Source: Planococcus beigongshangi
GTDB lineage: Bacteria; Bacillota; Bacilli; Bacillales_A; Planococcaceae
NCBI RefSeq assembly: GCF_016820495.1
Contig: NZ_JADHDU010000006.1
Location: 88,633-152,632 of the forward strand
Direction of reading: 5' to 3'
Length of the DNA: 64,000 bases
Positions 9,259 to 17,542 of the stretch are shown here, in pieces (the first letter of the stretch is position 1; every line of letters starts with the position of its first letter). Below the pieces are notes generated by a model. It made no database searches, was not told the origin of the DNA, and worked only from the letters and a program-made list of their open reading frames with translations. A program made the position numbers and the translations under genes.

Positions 9259-10275
9259 TCAGACAATTTGTCTGCCGCTTTTTCCGAGCGCGTAATAGAT
9301 ACCGTGCTGGAGACTTTGCAAGCATTCGAATTTTTTCAGGCTGTTTTCGGATTGGACGATCACCATCGCGAGTTCCGGTGACACACCGACCAGGATCGTT
9401 TCAATACCGAGCATGCGTGCTGCTGCCCCGAGCTTATCGATGAGTCTTGCTGTGTGAACGGAAATATGTTTATGCAAACCTGTCAGATCCAGCAGTAAGA
9501 ACTGGGCTTGATGTTTCGGCAATTGGCTCAATGTATTGAAGATAAGGTCTTCAGACCGGTCTTCATCATAACTGCCGATCATTGGCACAACCACTATTTT
9601 TTCAAGCACCGGGATGATCGGTGATGAAAGCTCTTTGACCAGATTTTGGAGCATCTTGGTTTTATCGTCCACCATCCGTTCGAGTTCCTTGATCTTCTGG
9701 GCTTCCTGCTTTCTGGACATTTCGTGGATATTGGACTGCACAGTTACTTCTGAAGGGTAATATTCCACGACGCTGCAGGGGTTTTCATTGTTTTGATAGT
9801 GAATAATCTTATACCAGAAATTGGTGCCGAACAGCCCGGTGAATACGCCGGCATAATGGGAGGGAACAAAAATCCCTTCCAGCTCTTTTTGCTTCAGCTG
9901 ATTCATTTTATATTCCCAATCATCCTGGATATGGAGGGTGAAATGTTTGGTTTCCTCATCCATTTCGACGATTTTCACTTTCCCCCATCCAGCGGGGGCA
10001 TATGTATTGGAAATCCAGTCAACGACATTGGAAGTGTTGATGTTCTTCATTTTCTTGAATTCACTGCCTACCACTACGCCTTGCCGGAAGCCTGTCGTTT
10101 CAAGCACAAGCTTTGTCGCTTCCATTCCTGAAATGTCCCGTATCGACTCGAAGAAGGTTTCCATGGCCGTCGTCCAGAAAAAGACGACATCGCCACCATC
10201 AAATAATACTTCACCTGTTTCCAGATCCCATTTTAAATCCACGTCACCGACAGTGATTTGTTTTTTCATCATCAT
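9259..10275 (-). CDS. V4R-like sensor domain plus STAS domain regulatory protein
   Basis: A 338-residue cytoplasmic protein with two recognisable parts. Residues about 10-190 resemble the XylR-N/V4R small-molecule-binding module (V-L-E-T-T-G-F-R-Q-G near 65, then a domain ending in the hinge before residue 195). A short coiled-coil linker rich in K/E follows (about 205-225), then a STAS domain to the end (V-V-V-P-M-I-G-S, L-L-L-D-L-T-G-L, I-L-V-G-V-S-P-E-L-A). The architecture is that of an RsbR-type stressosome paralogue with a different sensor domain. The position matching the first RsbRA phospho-threonine is Ser and the second looks like Val by eye. The start follows CGGAGGATCG; the longer open frame upstream lacks a ribosome site. 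No rsbS/rsbT genes are nearby. Confidence 0.7.
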   Translation of the reverse strand: MMMKKQITVGDVDLKWDLETGEVLFDGGDVVFFWTTAMETFFESIRDISGMEATKLVLETTGFRQGVVVGSEFKKMKNINTSNVVDWISNTYAPAGWGKVKIVEMDEETKHFTLHIQDDWEYKMNQLKQKELEGIFVPSHYAGVFTGLFGTNFWYKIIHYQNNENPCSVVEYYPSEVTVQSNIHEMSRKQEAQKIKELERMVDDKTKMLQNLVKELSSPIIPVLEKIVVVPMIGSYDEDRSEDLIFNTLSQLPKHQAQFLLLDLTGLHKHISVHTARLIDKLGAAARMLGIETILVGVSPELAMVIVQSENSLKKFECLQSLQHGIYYALGKSGRQIV

Positions 10276-10507
10276 TCTCGATCCTCCGATTTGCTGTAAT
10301 TCCATTTTGCTTGCTAAACCTGAAATCATGACTTTATCAAAGTGAATAAGTTCTCTATCGTATTCCCTGAATACGGTGAGATTAAGCACGCAGACCAATA
10401 AAAATTTATTTCATCGGCACTGGGCAATTTATTATGAAGGAACGTGATTGCCGGATGTCGAAATACAACATGATGCATGATTGAACAAAACAAGGAGGCA
10501 GAATGAA

Positions 10508-11011
10508 ATGGAAGGGGAAATCCAGAAAATCAGGCCTAATTTTTGGTTCGACATGAATGCGGAGGAAGCGGTTAATTTTTATCTTTCAGTCTTTAAGAAT
10601 TCGAGCATTGGAAGAATCACACGGTATACCGATGAAGGCAGGGAAATTCATGGCATGCCGGAAGGAACGGTCATGACGGTTGAATTTGAACTGGAGGGCC
10701 AACAGTATATTGCATTGAACGGGGGAGACCAGTTCAAGTTCAATGAAGCGGTTTCCTTACTCATCAATTGTGAGTCACAGGATGAAGTGGATTATTACTG
10801 GGACAGGCTGAAGGAAGGCGGCGACGAAAATGCGCAGGTCTGCGGCTGGCTGAAAGACAAGTTCGGAGTGTCCTGGCAAGTCGTGCCAAGGGAATTGGAC
10901 GATATGATGGCATCCAAAGACATTGATAAGGCAAAACGCGTGACCCGGGCGATGCTGCAGATGAAGAAACTGGATCTCAACGAATTACGGAAGGCTTATG
11001 AAGGGCGGTAG
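10508..11011 (+). CDS. PhnB-like VOC-family protein
   Basis: A 167-residue protein of the PhnB / 3-demethylubiquinone methyltransferase-like branch of the vicinal-oxygen-chelate superfamily. Diagnostic parts are I-R-P-N-F-W-F-D near residue 8, A-V-N-F-Y near 22, E-F-E-L-E-G-Q-Q-Y-I-A-L-N-G-G near 60, and C-G-W-L-K-D-K-F-G-V-S-W-Q-V-V-P near 112. Members are dimeric with a small-molecule pocket, but most have no proven enzyme activity. AAGGAGG ends nine nt before the chosen ATG. An upstream in-frame ATG overlaps that site and is not used. Confidence 0.85.
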   Translation: MEGEIQKIRPNFWFDMNAEEAVNFYLSVFKNSSIGRITRYTDEGREIHGMPEGTVMTVEFELEGQQYIALNGGDQFKFNEAVSLLINCESQDEVDYYWDRLKEGGDENAQVCGWLKDKFGVSWQVVPRELDDMMASKDIDKAKRVTRAMLQMKKLDLNELRKAYEGR

Positions 11012-11032
11012 CCCCAACTGAGGAGACAAAGG

Positions 11033-11069
11033 AAGAAGCGGCACACTCAATCAGAATGTGCCGCTTCTT
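11033..11069. terminator. Bidirectional terminator
   Basis: Thirteen-pair stem AAGAAGCGGCACA/TGTGCCGCTTCTT between the convergent PhnB-like and msrAB genes. Confidence 0.85.
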
Positions 11070-11078
11070 TCTGTTCAT

Positions 11079-12203
11079 TTAATTTTCAACAAGGCTGCTC
11101 AAATAGCCATAGCCTTCTGCTTCCATGTCAGCAGCAGGGATGAACAGGATGGATGCACTGTTGATGCAATAACGCAGGCCGCCTTCGTCTTTCGGGCCGT
11201 CATTGAACACGTGGCCAAGGTGGCTGTCGCCGGCCCGGCTGCGGACTTCGGTGCGTTTCATATTGAAGCTTGTATCGACATGCTCCGTAACGACTTCCGG
11301 TTCGATCGGTTTTGTAAAACTTGGCCAGCCGCATTTCGAATCGTATTTATCGGCTGAAGAGAACAGCGGCTCGCCGGTTGCGACATCGACATAGAGGCCG
11401 GGTTCGTAATTATCCCAGTATTCATTGGAATAGGCGGTTTCGGTATCATCTTTTTGCGTCACATTATACTGAGCTTCCGTCAATGTCGCTTTCAGCTCTT
11501 CATCACTCGGCTTCGGATAATCCGCGGGATCGATCAAAGCGGGAATTTCCTGGTCTTCAAGCGAATCAAATTCGATGTGGCAATAGCCATCCGGATTCTT
11601 TTCAAGATAATCCTGATGATATTCTTCCGCAAGATAATAATGTTCCAGCGGTTCGACTTCCGTCACGATCGGTTTGTCGTAGCGCTCAGCTTCAGCGGCC
11701 ACCACTCCTTCGATAACAGCACGCTCCACTTCATCCCCGTAGTAAACGCCGGTACGATATTGCGTCCCTTTATCATTACCCTGCTGATTCAACAGCGTCG
11801 GGTCGATGATGATGAAGAATTGGCTGACTAGACTTTCCAGATCGATGCGCTCGGGATCGTATTGAACGTGGACCGCTTCTGCATGCCCTGTGTTTTGATA
11901 GAGCACTTCCTGATAAGTCGGGTCTTCAGTGTTGCCGTTGGCGTAGCCGGAAGTTACGTCATAAACGCCGTAAACACGTTCCATGTAAGCTTCGACTCCC
12001 CAGAAGCAGCCGCCTGCAAACCAGATATCTTTCAGGTTCTCCGTCTCGAATTCCAGATTCTTATTCGGATTGTCCGGGAAACGGGACGTGCTTTCCGATA
12101 GATCCGCTGCCGCGTTTCCGGCCGTGCTGTTTGTACCCGGAACCGAACAGGCAGTTAACAGAAGCAGAAGAAACAGCAGGAGCAGTGAGAGTTTGGACTT
12201 CAT
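11079..12203 (-). CDS. msrAB: Membrane-anchored MsrA-MsrB fusion, methionine sulfoxide reductase
   Basis: A 374-residue lipoprotein that repairs oxidised methionine outside the membrane. The signal peptide ends in the lipobox LLTAC (Cys19). MsrA, acting on the S-sulfoxide, spans about 58-210 with catalytic Cys66 in A-G-G-C-F-W-G. MsrB, acting on the R-sulfoxide, follows from about 230, with C-G-W-P-S-F and the catalytic cysteine in R-Y-C-I-N-S-A-S near the end. The zinc-binding CXXC pairs of some MsrB proteins are absent. The ATG with AAAGGAG ten nt upstream is chosen over one seven codons earlier. It lies 20 nt after the redoxin gene, and the two form an operon like the Etrx/MsrAB systems of streptococci. 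Confidence 0.92.
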   Translation of the reverse strand: MKSKLSLLLLFLLLLLTACSVPGTNSTAGNAAADLSESTSRFPDNPNKNLEFETENLKDIWFAGGCFWGVEAYMERVYGVYDVTSGYANGNTEDPTYQEVLYQNTGHAEAVHVQYDPERIDLESLVSQFFIIIDPTLLNQQGNDKGTQYRTGVYYGDEVERAVIEGVVAAEAERYDKPIVTEVEPLEHYYLAEEYHQDYLEKNPDGYCHIEFDSLEDQEIPALIDPADYPKPSDEELKATLTEAQYNVTQKDDTETAYSNEYWDNYEPGLYVDVATGEPLFSSADKYDSKCGWPSFTKPIEPEVVTEHVDTSFNMKRTEVRSRAGDSHLGHVFNDGPKDEGGLRYCINSASILFIPAADMEAEGYGYLSSLVEN

Positions 12204-12223
12204 GACTGGCCGGGCTCCTTTCA

Positions 12224-12748
12224 TTATTGGATGTTGTCAAAGGTTTCATAAATCTGTTCATTGCTCATATGGCCGGACTGGCTTTTCACCATGACACCGT
12301 CGGAACCGATAAATACGGATGTCGGGTAGCCGATGATGCCGTAGTCTTCAAAAGCAGGGCCGCCTTCATCCAATAAAACCTGGATATTTTCTGTATTGTT
12401 GACGCCTTCAAACCATTTGGCAAATGACTCGTTGCTTTTCTCTGCATTCGAATCGGGTGATACGATGGTCAAAACCTCAAATTCAGGGTCTTCTCCGGCA
12501 AGCAGATTCAATTCATCCATGCCGGCGAGACAAATCGAGCACCAGGATGCCCAAAATTTAATATAGACTTTTTGCCCTTCATAGTCAGACAGATCGTGTG
12601 TATTGCCCTGCAAATCCATCAGTTGAAACTCCGGTGCTGGTTTGCCATCGTTCAGTTGACCGGCACCGGAAATGGCTTCGCCGGCAGAACAGGCAGACAG
12701 CACGAATAGAAGGAGGATGAAAATGGGGAGAGTCTTTAATCGTTTCAT
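12224..12748 (-). CDS. TlpA/ResA-type thioredoxin-like lipoprotein
   Basis: A 174-residue exported redoxin. Lipobox L-S-A-C puts the lipid on Cys20; from about residue 37 is a TlpA/AhpC-type thioredoxin fold with the redox motif Cys70-Ser-Ile-Cys73 in F-W-A-S-W-C-S-I-C and the cis-proline region G-Y-P-T-S-V-F near 145. It is the natural electron donor for the extracellular MsrAB encoded immediately downstream. Such redoxins are normally re-reduced by a membrane CcdA protein, which is not encoded next to this operon. The ATG is the natural start of the signal peptide. Confidence 0.88.
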   Translation of the reverse strand: MKRLKTLPIFILLLFVLSACSAGEAISGAGQLNDGKPAPEFQLMDLQGNTHDLSDYEGQKVYIKFWASWCSICLAGMDELNLLAGEDPEFEVLTIVSPDSNAEKSNESFAKWFEGVNNTENIQVLLDEGGPAFEDYGIIGYPTSVFIGSDGVMVKSQSGHMSNEQIYETFDNIQ

Positions 12749-12910
12749 GGATGATCACCTGTTTTCTGTTGGATGTAAATGCTTTGATCTAAACCTGTCA
12801 AAGTGCAGTATTCTTATTACCCATATCATATAGCGAAAAAAGGCAGAAAGATATTCTATTGTCTCAGGTGGGGAGTAAATGGGTCGATGGGTGTGATATG
12901 TTCGGCAAAT

Positions 12911-12938
12911 AAAAAGACGCTTCCTGGTTGGAAACGTC
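12911..12938 (-). terminator. Terminator of the Nudix gene
   Basis: Hairpin GACG-TTCC/GGAA-CGTC with one central mismatch and a reverse-strand T-run of five. The rest of the gap up to the redoxin start holds no gene. Confidence 0.65.
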
Positions 12939-12945
12939 ATGCAGA

Positions 12946-13458
12946 TTAGCCGTTGATCATTTTTTGCAGATCTTCCTGATACAGTTGGCATCTTTCCATA
13001 ACATTGGGCACTGTCAGCCCCATTTCATCCATTTTGCGAAGTTCTTCGAAAGTCACAAATTGCGCATCGCAGACTTCGCCTGGTTGAAGCTTCATGGATG
13101 ATGGATCGATCAATTCCTGCGAACGCCAGATATAACTGTCGCGGAAATAATGTCCATACTTGATTTCTCCGATTTTCATCAATTGACCGGCTGATGCGAC
13201 CAGTCCGGTTTCTTCCTCGAGTTCCCGAGCGGCACCTTCAGCGCTTGTTTCGCCGGCAGTGATTGAACCGCCTGTAATTTCCCACATTAACGGATAGGTT
13301 TTCAGCGGATCCCGCTTCGTCAAAAGGATTCGCCCATCGGCATTGATTGTATAGATCTCCACCACTATATGAAAGTCGCCAGGCGTCAATTCAACTCCGC
13401 GGAGATGGGTTCTGCCGGTCATATTTCTATTTTCATCTACTAGATCCCAATATTCCAT
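12946..13458 (-). CDS. Nudix hydrolase
   Basis: A 170-residue hydrolase of nucleoside diphosphates linked to another moiety. The complete Nudix box lies at about residues 65-87: G-G-S-I-T-A-G-E, seven residues, then R-E-L-E-E-E-T-G-L, containing the metal-binding glutamates. The N-terminal D-L-V-D-E-N-R and T-H-L-R-G-V are seen in the isopentenyl-diphosphate isomerase-like/YfcD-like Nudix group, which often acts on unknown substrates. The ATG eight nt after GGGAG is chosen; an ATG two codons earlier is too close to that site, and a much longer open frame upstream has no start signal. Confidence 0.87.
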   Translation of the reverse strand: MEYWDLVDENRNMTGRTHLRGVELTPGDFHIVVEIYTINADGRILLTKRDPLKTYPLMWEITGGSITAGETSAEGAARELEEETGLVASAGQLMKIGEIKYGHYFRDSYIWRSQELIDPSSMKLQPGEVCDAQFVTFEELRKMDEMGLTVPNVMERCQLYQEDLQKMING

Positions 13459-13592
13459 AGCCATCACTCCCATTAGATGAGTATAGAGAATAAGCATGAA
13501 ATTTGAAAGGTGTAATCTGGAATTTTTGTGTGAAAATGGAGCAGGTTTATCAAAAGAAAATGTCGAATAAGAATCACGGAGGGGGAGAGAAA

Positions 13593-14084
13593 ATGACCAG
13601 AAAAGAAAATGCAATCGGAAAAGCGCTTCAAGTGATTGGAGCCATAATCGTTATCGCTTACACATTCCGAGCGTTCTCGGTTATAGGAGACTTTGGCGGA
13701 GGTGCCGGCTTTGACGTGTTCCTGCAGGGACTGATCATCGGGATGCTGCTGATCGGCTTCGGGGAAGTGATCTTATTGATGCAGGGTCTTTTCAATCAGC
13801 GCGAACCATTCCGGCCTGTGGAAGACACGGAAACGACCAGAAGAGGAACATTGGCGAAAACAAGTGAAGATACAGTTTCGCTGGAAACTCGCAATCGGAT
13901 CATGGAACATTATGCGAAACTCGATCTGATTGTCGATGACATCGAGGCGACACCTTATGACGGCTACATGATTGTCCATCACGATGGAACGCGCGATATT
14001 GTCGACTTGAATAATTGGGAAGTGGAAATTCTTTCGGATAAGGCATTGAGGAACCAGCCGGAATTACGCGGGTTGATAGAATAG
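13593..14084 (+). CDS. Hypothetical membrane protein
   Basis: A 163-residue protein with two N-terminal membrane helices (about residues 10-28 and 40-65) and a cytoplasmic C-terminal domain of about 90 residues. I do not recognise a named family. The C-terminal half contains a repeated D-G pattern (P-Y-D-G-Y-M-I-V-H-H-D-G-T-R-D-I-V) that looks like a small beta-sheet domain. The start is fixed by CGGAGGGGGAG nine nt upstream. The next gene follows after 21 nt, so they may share a transcript. Confidence 0.65.
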   Translation: MTRKENAIGKALQVIGAIIVIAYTFRAFSVIGDFGGGAGFDVFLQGLIIGMLLIGFGEVILLMQGLFNQREPFRPVEDTETTRRGTLAKTSEDTVSLETRNRIMEHYAKLDLIVDDIEATPYDGYMIVHHDGTRDIVDLNNWEVEILSDKALRNQPELRGLIE

Positions 14085-14105
14085 GATAGATTGGAGGAGC
14101 AGCAA

Positions 14106-14489
14106 ATGTTCACATTTGAACACGTAGCGATCATGGTCAAAAACATGGATGAGTCCATTCACTTCTATGAGCAGGTTTTTGGTTTTGAAGTCCGGTTCAG
14201 GAAAAAACGGGCTGACAGGGAAATGACTTTTCTCTATATGAAAAATGCCCCGGAAATTGAGATCGAACTCATCCAGGACATCGATCCGGTTGGTGAGTAC
14301 CATACGACCGGTGTAGTGCATCATTTGGCTTTTCGTGTCGAAAATCTGGAGAATGCCCTCGATTATGTCAATGAAAACAGCAGCTTGGCCGTATCGGCGG
14401 AAGTCAAACCGGCGGGAGAAGGAAGAATGGTCCTTTTTGAAGGCCTAAACGGAGAAATCCTGCAATTGATAGAGAAGACATCTGCATAA
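14106..14489 (+). CDS. Glyoxalase-family (VOC) protein
   Basis: A 127-residue single-domain vicinal-oxygen-chelate protein resembling methylmalonyl-CoA epimerase/glyoxalase I. It shows the paired beta-alpha-beta-beta-beta pattern: F-E-H-V-A-I-M-V-K-N-M at the start with a possible metal-ligand His, I-E-L-I-Q-D near 55, V-H-H-L-A-F-R-V near 70 with a second His, and G-E-I-L-Q-L-I-E near the C-terminus with the Glu ligand. The true substrate is unknown. The ribosome site is GGAGG, spaced 8 nt. Confidence 0.85.
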   Translation: MFTFEHVAIMVKNMDESIHFYEQVFGFEVRFRKKRADREMTFLYMKNAPEIEIELIQDIDPVGEYHTTGVVHHLAFRVENLENALDYVNENSSLAVSAEVKPAGEGRMVLFEGLNGEILQLIEKTSA

Positions 14490-14511
14490 ACATAATCCGC
14501 CTGAAAGCAAA

Positions 14512-14543
14512 AGGAGATGTCGCCAGTGGACATCTTCTTTTTT
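14512..14543 (+). terminator. Intrinsic terminator
   Basis: GGAGATGTC pairs with GACATCTTC (one G-T pair) around loop GCCAGTG, followed by eight T. Confidence 0.8.
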
Positions 14544-14596
14544 TTGCTCATCGGCAGTCACTCGGCATCTCCGCAACGAAACTCCCATTGTCACAG

Positions 14597-14621
14597 GTTT
14601 GAGCCATTTCCTGAAGGGAAA
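14597..14621 (+). promoter_or_regulatory. Possible sigma-B (general stress) promoter
   Basis: GTTTGA, 13 nt, GGGAAA is close to the Bacillus sigma-B consensus GTTTAA-N(12-15)-GGGTAT, and lies 32 nt before the SDR start codon. Identified by eye only. Confidence 0.4.
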
Positions 14622-14652
14622 AGAGGCGTAAAACCATACAGGAGGAGATTTT

Positions 14653-15456
14653 ATGAGGACTTTATTCGCTGAAGATGCACTGGCACATAAACATGTTCTC
14701 ATCACGGGAGCGACTGGCGGCATCGGCCGCGAAACAGCGAAAGTGGTGGCCGCTATGGGGGCGAAAGTGACGATTACCGGAAGAGATGAGGAAAAACTGA
14801 ATGCCTTGGCAGAGGAATTGGGGGAAATGACGGATAAGGATAAAATTTACGTTCAACCCGCAGACCTCACTCAATCCGAAGACAGATTGAAATTGATCGC
14901 AAATGCAGAAGAAGCGCATGGATTCATCAATGGCCTTGTCAATTCTGCCGGGGTTGCGGGCGGCAAAACAGTGGAAGAGTTGGGTGAGGAATTCATCGAG
15001 AAGCTGATGAACTTGAATTATAAATGTACCTTCCTGCTGACACAGGAAATTTACAGGAAAATGATGGAGCAAAAAGAAGGGGATATCGTCAATTTGGCGA
15101 GCCTTTCGGGATTGCGGGGAACCCATGGCAACACTGCCTATGCGGCGAGCAAGTTTGCAGTGGTCGGCTGGACGCAGTCGATGGCGCTTGAAGCGATTGA
15201 ACATGGCATCCGCGTCAATGCAGTGTGTCCGGGCTATGTCGATACGGAAATGGCGCGCAACAGCATTCGCAGAAAAGCGGAGCGAAAAGGCATTTCTTTT
15301 GAAGAAGGCATGAAGGAAGCGGAAAGCACCATTCCTTCCGGGCGAATTTCAACACCGCAGGAAGTCGCGAATACGATCGCTTTTCTACTAACGGATGCGG
15401 CGGTGAATATCGTCGGTGAGTCCGTCAAGATTTCAGGCGGAAGTGTGATGCGTTAA
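14653..15456 (+). CDS. Short-chain dehydrogenase/reductase (FabG-like)
   Basis: A 267-residue classical SDR. The cofactor motif T-G-A-T-G-G-I-G-R is at about 18-26, N-S-A-G-V near 98, the catalytic Ser in L-A-S-L-S-G near 147 and Y-A-A-S-K (Tyr/Lys pair) near 160, then V-C-P-G-Y-V-D-T-E-M near 193. The GRDEEKL after the second strand suggests NADP(H) preference. General similarity is to FabG/glucose dehydrogenase-type reductases, but isolated copies outside a fatty-acid operon usually have other substrates. AGGAGGAG seven nt upstream fixes the start. A sigma-B-like promoter is just upstream. Confidence 0.87.
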   Translation: MRTLFAEDALAHKHVLITGATGGIGRETAKVVAAMGAKVTITGRDEEKLNALAEELGEMTDKDKIYVQPADLTQSEDRLKLIANAEEAHGFINGLVNSAGVAGGKTVEELGEEFIEKLMNLNYKCTFLLTQEIYRKMMEQKEGDIVNLASLSGLRGTHGNTAYAASKFAVVGWTQSMALEAIEHGIRVNAVCPGYVDTEMARNSIRRKAERKGISFEEGMKEAESTIPSGRISTPQEVANTIAFLLTDAAVNIVGESVKISGGSVMR

Positions 15457-15490
15457 CATACACTGCGAAAAGAATTTTAAAAACCAGTCC

Positions 15491-15533
15491 AAAGAGCAGG
15501 CAATCCGAGATGATGCGGGTTGCCGGCTCTTTA
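15491..15533. terminator. Bidirectional terminator
   Basis: Stem AAAGAGC-GGCAA paired with TTGCC-GCTCTTT around a 16-base loop, between convergent genes. Its right arm reaches the stop codon of the TIM-barrel gene. Confidence 0.7.
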
Positions 15534-16475
15534 TCCTTTCCCCATGGCTGCCTTCAGGTTTTCAACAGCTTTGTCGACGCCTTCGTCAATCGACAGGAGT
15601 CCGTCTTCGTGTTCAATGCTTACAGCATCGTCGTAACCGGACAGCTGCAAGGCGTGGATGATAGCGGCCCAGGTTTTTTGTCCGTGTCCGAGACCGACTG
15701 TCCGGAAATGCCAGGCGCGTTCCCGGGGAGCGGTATGTTCCGTCATGTCCGTCCAACCATTGCGGTTCAGGTTCTCCGAATTGACAGCCGTGTCTTTTGC
15801 GTGGAAATGATGGATGGCGTTCTCACGGCCGAGAAGATGAATCGCAGCAACCGGATCGATTCCTTGCCACCACATATGGCTCGGATCAAAATTGGCGCCG
15901 ATTGACGCACCGCATGCCTGGCGTAATTTCAATAAAGTCGCAGGTGTATGGACAGAAAAACCGCCATGCATTTCAATGCCGACCTTTACCCCGAGGGATA
16001 CAGCCAGGTCATTTTTTTCTTTCCAGTAAGGGATCAATTTTTCATTCCATTGCCATTTCAGGATTTTCTGGAAATCTTCCGGCCAGGCGGCGACTGGCCA
16101 ATTCGGGTAAAGCGCATTTTCGTGATCGCCTGGACATCCGGAAAATGTGTTGACGACAGGGATGCCGAGTCTGGAGGCAAGACGAAGAGTGTTATCGAAT
16201 AATGCATCAGCTTCCCGGGCACTCTTCTGCTGCGGATGGAGCGGATTAGCGTGGCAGCTTAATGAACTGATGCTCAACCCGTACGCATCTATCGTTTGCC
16301 TGAAACGCTGGAGTTTACCGTTATCGCCCAATAACTCTTCCGGTTTGCAATGGGCATCTCCGGGGTAGCCGCCTGTTCCGAGTTCGATCGCTTCAATTCC
16401 TTTGGAGGAAACATAATGCAGCATTTCGTCAAAACTAAGTTCGGAGAATAAAGTTGTGAAAATACCCAGCTTCAT
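15531..16475 (-). CDS. Sugar phosphate isomerase/epimerase-type TIM-barrel protein
   Basis: A 314-residue protein of the xylose-isomerase-like (AP endonuclease 2) TIM-barrel family, related to IolE/IolI/YcjR-type enzymes. Metal-binding residues are expected at I-E-L-G-T near residue 30, G-I-E-M-H-G near 180, N-F-D-P-S-H-M near 207 and I-E-H-E-D near 280, all visible. These proteins isomerise, epimerise or dehydrate keto-sugars or inositol intermediates with Mn or Mg. No sugar-catabolic neighbours are adjacent, so the substrate is open. An ATG three codons earlier touches the AAAGGGG ribosome site directly; this ATG has normal spacing. Confidence 0.82.
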   Translation of the reverse strand: MKLGIFTTLFSELSFDEMLHYVSSKGIEAIELGTGGYPGDAHCKPEELLGDNGKLQRFRQTIDAYGLSISSLSCHANPLHPQQKSAREADALFDNTLRLASRLGIPVVNTFSGCPGDHENALYPNWPVAAWPEDFQKILKWQWNEKLIPYWKEKNDLAVSLGVKVGIEMHGGFSVHTPATLLKLRQACGASIGANFDPSHMWWQGIDPVAAIHLLGRENAIHHFHAKDTAVNSENLNRNGWTDMTEHTAPRERAWHFRTVGLGHGQKTWAAIIHALQLSGYDDAVSIEHEDGLLSIDEGVDKAVENLKAAMGKG

Positions 16476-16515
16476 CTGACGCATCCCCTTTCTTCATATT
16501 CAACAGCATTTGCTC

Positions 16516-17370
16516 TTACCGGCTTTTGCCGAATAGGATCCAGGGAGAGGGCAGGGAAAAGGGATGATTGTCCGGGAGGCTTGCAGCCTGCTGTTTTGTC
16601 AGGTCCATCCAAATCCGCAATCCTGGAGAAAACTCCTTTGAAAGTTCATCCCGCGCAAAAGAAATCGTATCCCAAAGGCCATCTTGCTCCATCACATCTC
16701 CAAAAGGGTAGATCGCATGCAGGAAATTATATTTCTTCACATCATGTTTGGTGATGAGGACACGGTCGCCTTTATCATTTTCAAAAAACCGCCACCCCGC
16801 GACTTTTGCATCTTCGAACATTTCTTCCGTAGCAGGGAAAGGATAATAGCATTCATAAGGAAAAACAGCGGAAGATTCTACATACAGCCGCCTGAGCCAT
16901 TGCCTTTTAGCAGAGATGCTGTCGACCGGTTTCCAGACAGCCTGTCCTTTCTCCAGGCCGGAAAGTGTTCTGGCGCTGGCACCATAACTGATATGATGTT
17001 CAGTCAATCCGATTTTCTTCAGTACGCGCTGGGCAGGGATGTTCTCTTCCTGCGTGTTAGCGCCCACCCAGTTGATCTCGGGCATTTTGAAGGCTTCTTC
17101 CATCACTTTTTTCATCAAGTGGGTGGACAGGTCATTGCCCCGGAAGCGCAGATCGCTGCGCATACGGCCGAGCATGGCATATTGTTTGGCAAATACCGTT
17201 AACCCGCCGACGCTGACAAGCTGATCATTTGAAAAAAGTCCGAAAAGTTTATTGTTGCCGGTGGAGATCCGCTCAAATACGCGGATGACGTAATCATCTT
17301 CGATGCCGGTTTCCATCGCTTGAAGGCTGGGTAAATCTTCTTTTGTCAAAGCACGGATCAGTTTTTCCAT
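16516..17370 (-). CDS. GNAT-family N-acetyltransferase
   Basis: A 284-residue protein with an N-terminal GNAT domain (about residues 1-150). The acetyl-CoA-binding region is R-S-D-L-R-F-R-G-N-D-L near 72, and A-Q-R-V-L-K-K-I-G near 113 follows as in other GNATs. The C-terminal 130 residues form a second region without a recognised motif that could be a degenerate GNAT repeat. The target amine is unknown. GGGAG about ten nt upstream supports the start. Its stop lies 40 nt before the TIM-barrel gene start, so a shared transcript is possible. Confidence 0.82.
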   Translation of the reverse strand: MEKLIRALTKEDLPSLQAMETGIEDDYVIRVFERISTGNNKLFGLFSNDQLVSVGGLTVFAKQYAMLGRMRSDLRFRGNDLSTHLMKKVMEEAFKMPEINWVGANTQEENIPAQRVLKKIGLTEHHISYGASARTLSGLEKGQAVWKPVDSISAKRQWLRRLYVESSAVFPYECYYPFPATEEMFEDAKVAGWRFFENDKGDRVLITKHDVKKYNFLHAIYPFGDVMEQDGLWDTISFARDELSKEFSPGLRIWMDLTKQQAASLPDNHPFSLPSPWILFGKSR

Positions 17371-17542
17371 CTATGTGCACTCCCTGCTGCTCGATATTTC
17401 TTTCTATTATAAACATCCGGTAATCATATCGCATTCAAGAAGGGCAGTGACGGCGAATCTTTTTTTATTCATTCTTTATTGGCATAAGGGTCCCGTTCTT
17501 CGGGTATATAACTGGATATAAAAAAATTGGGGAGCCGGTACG

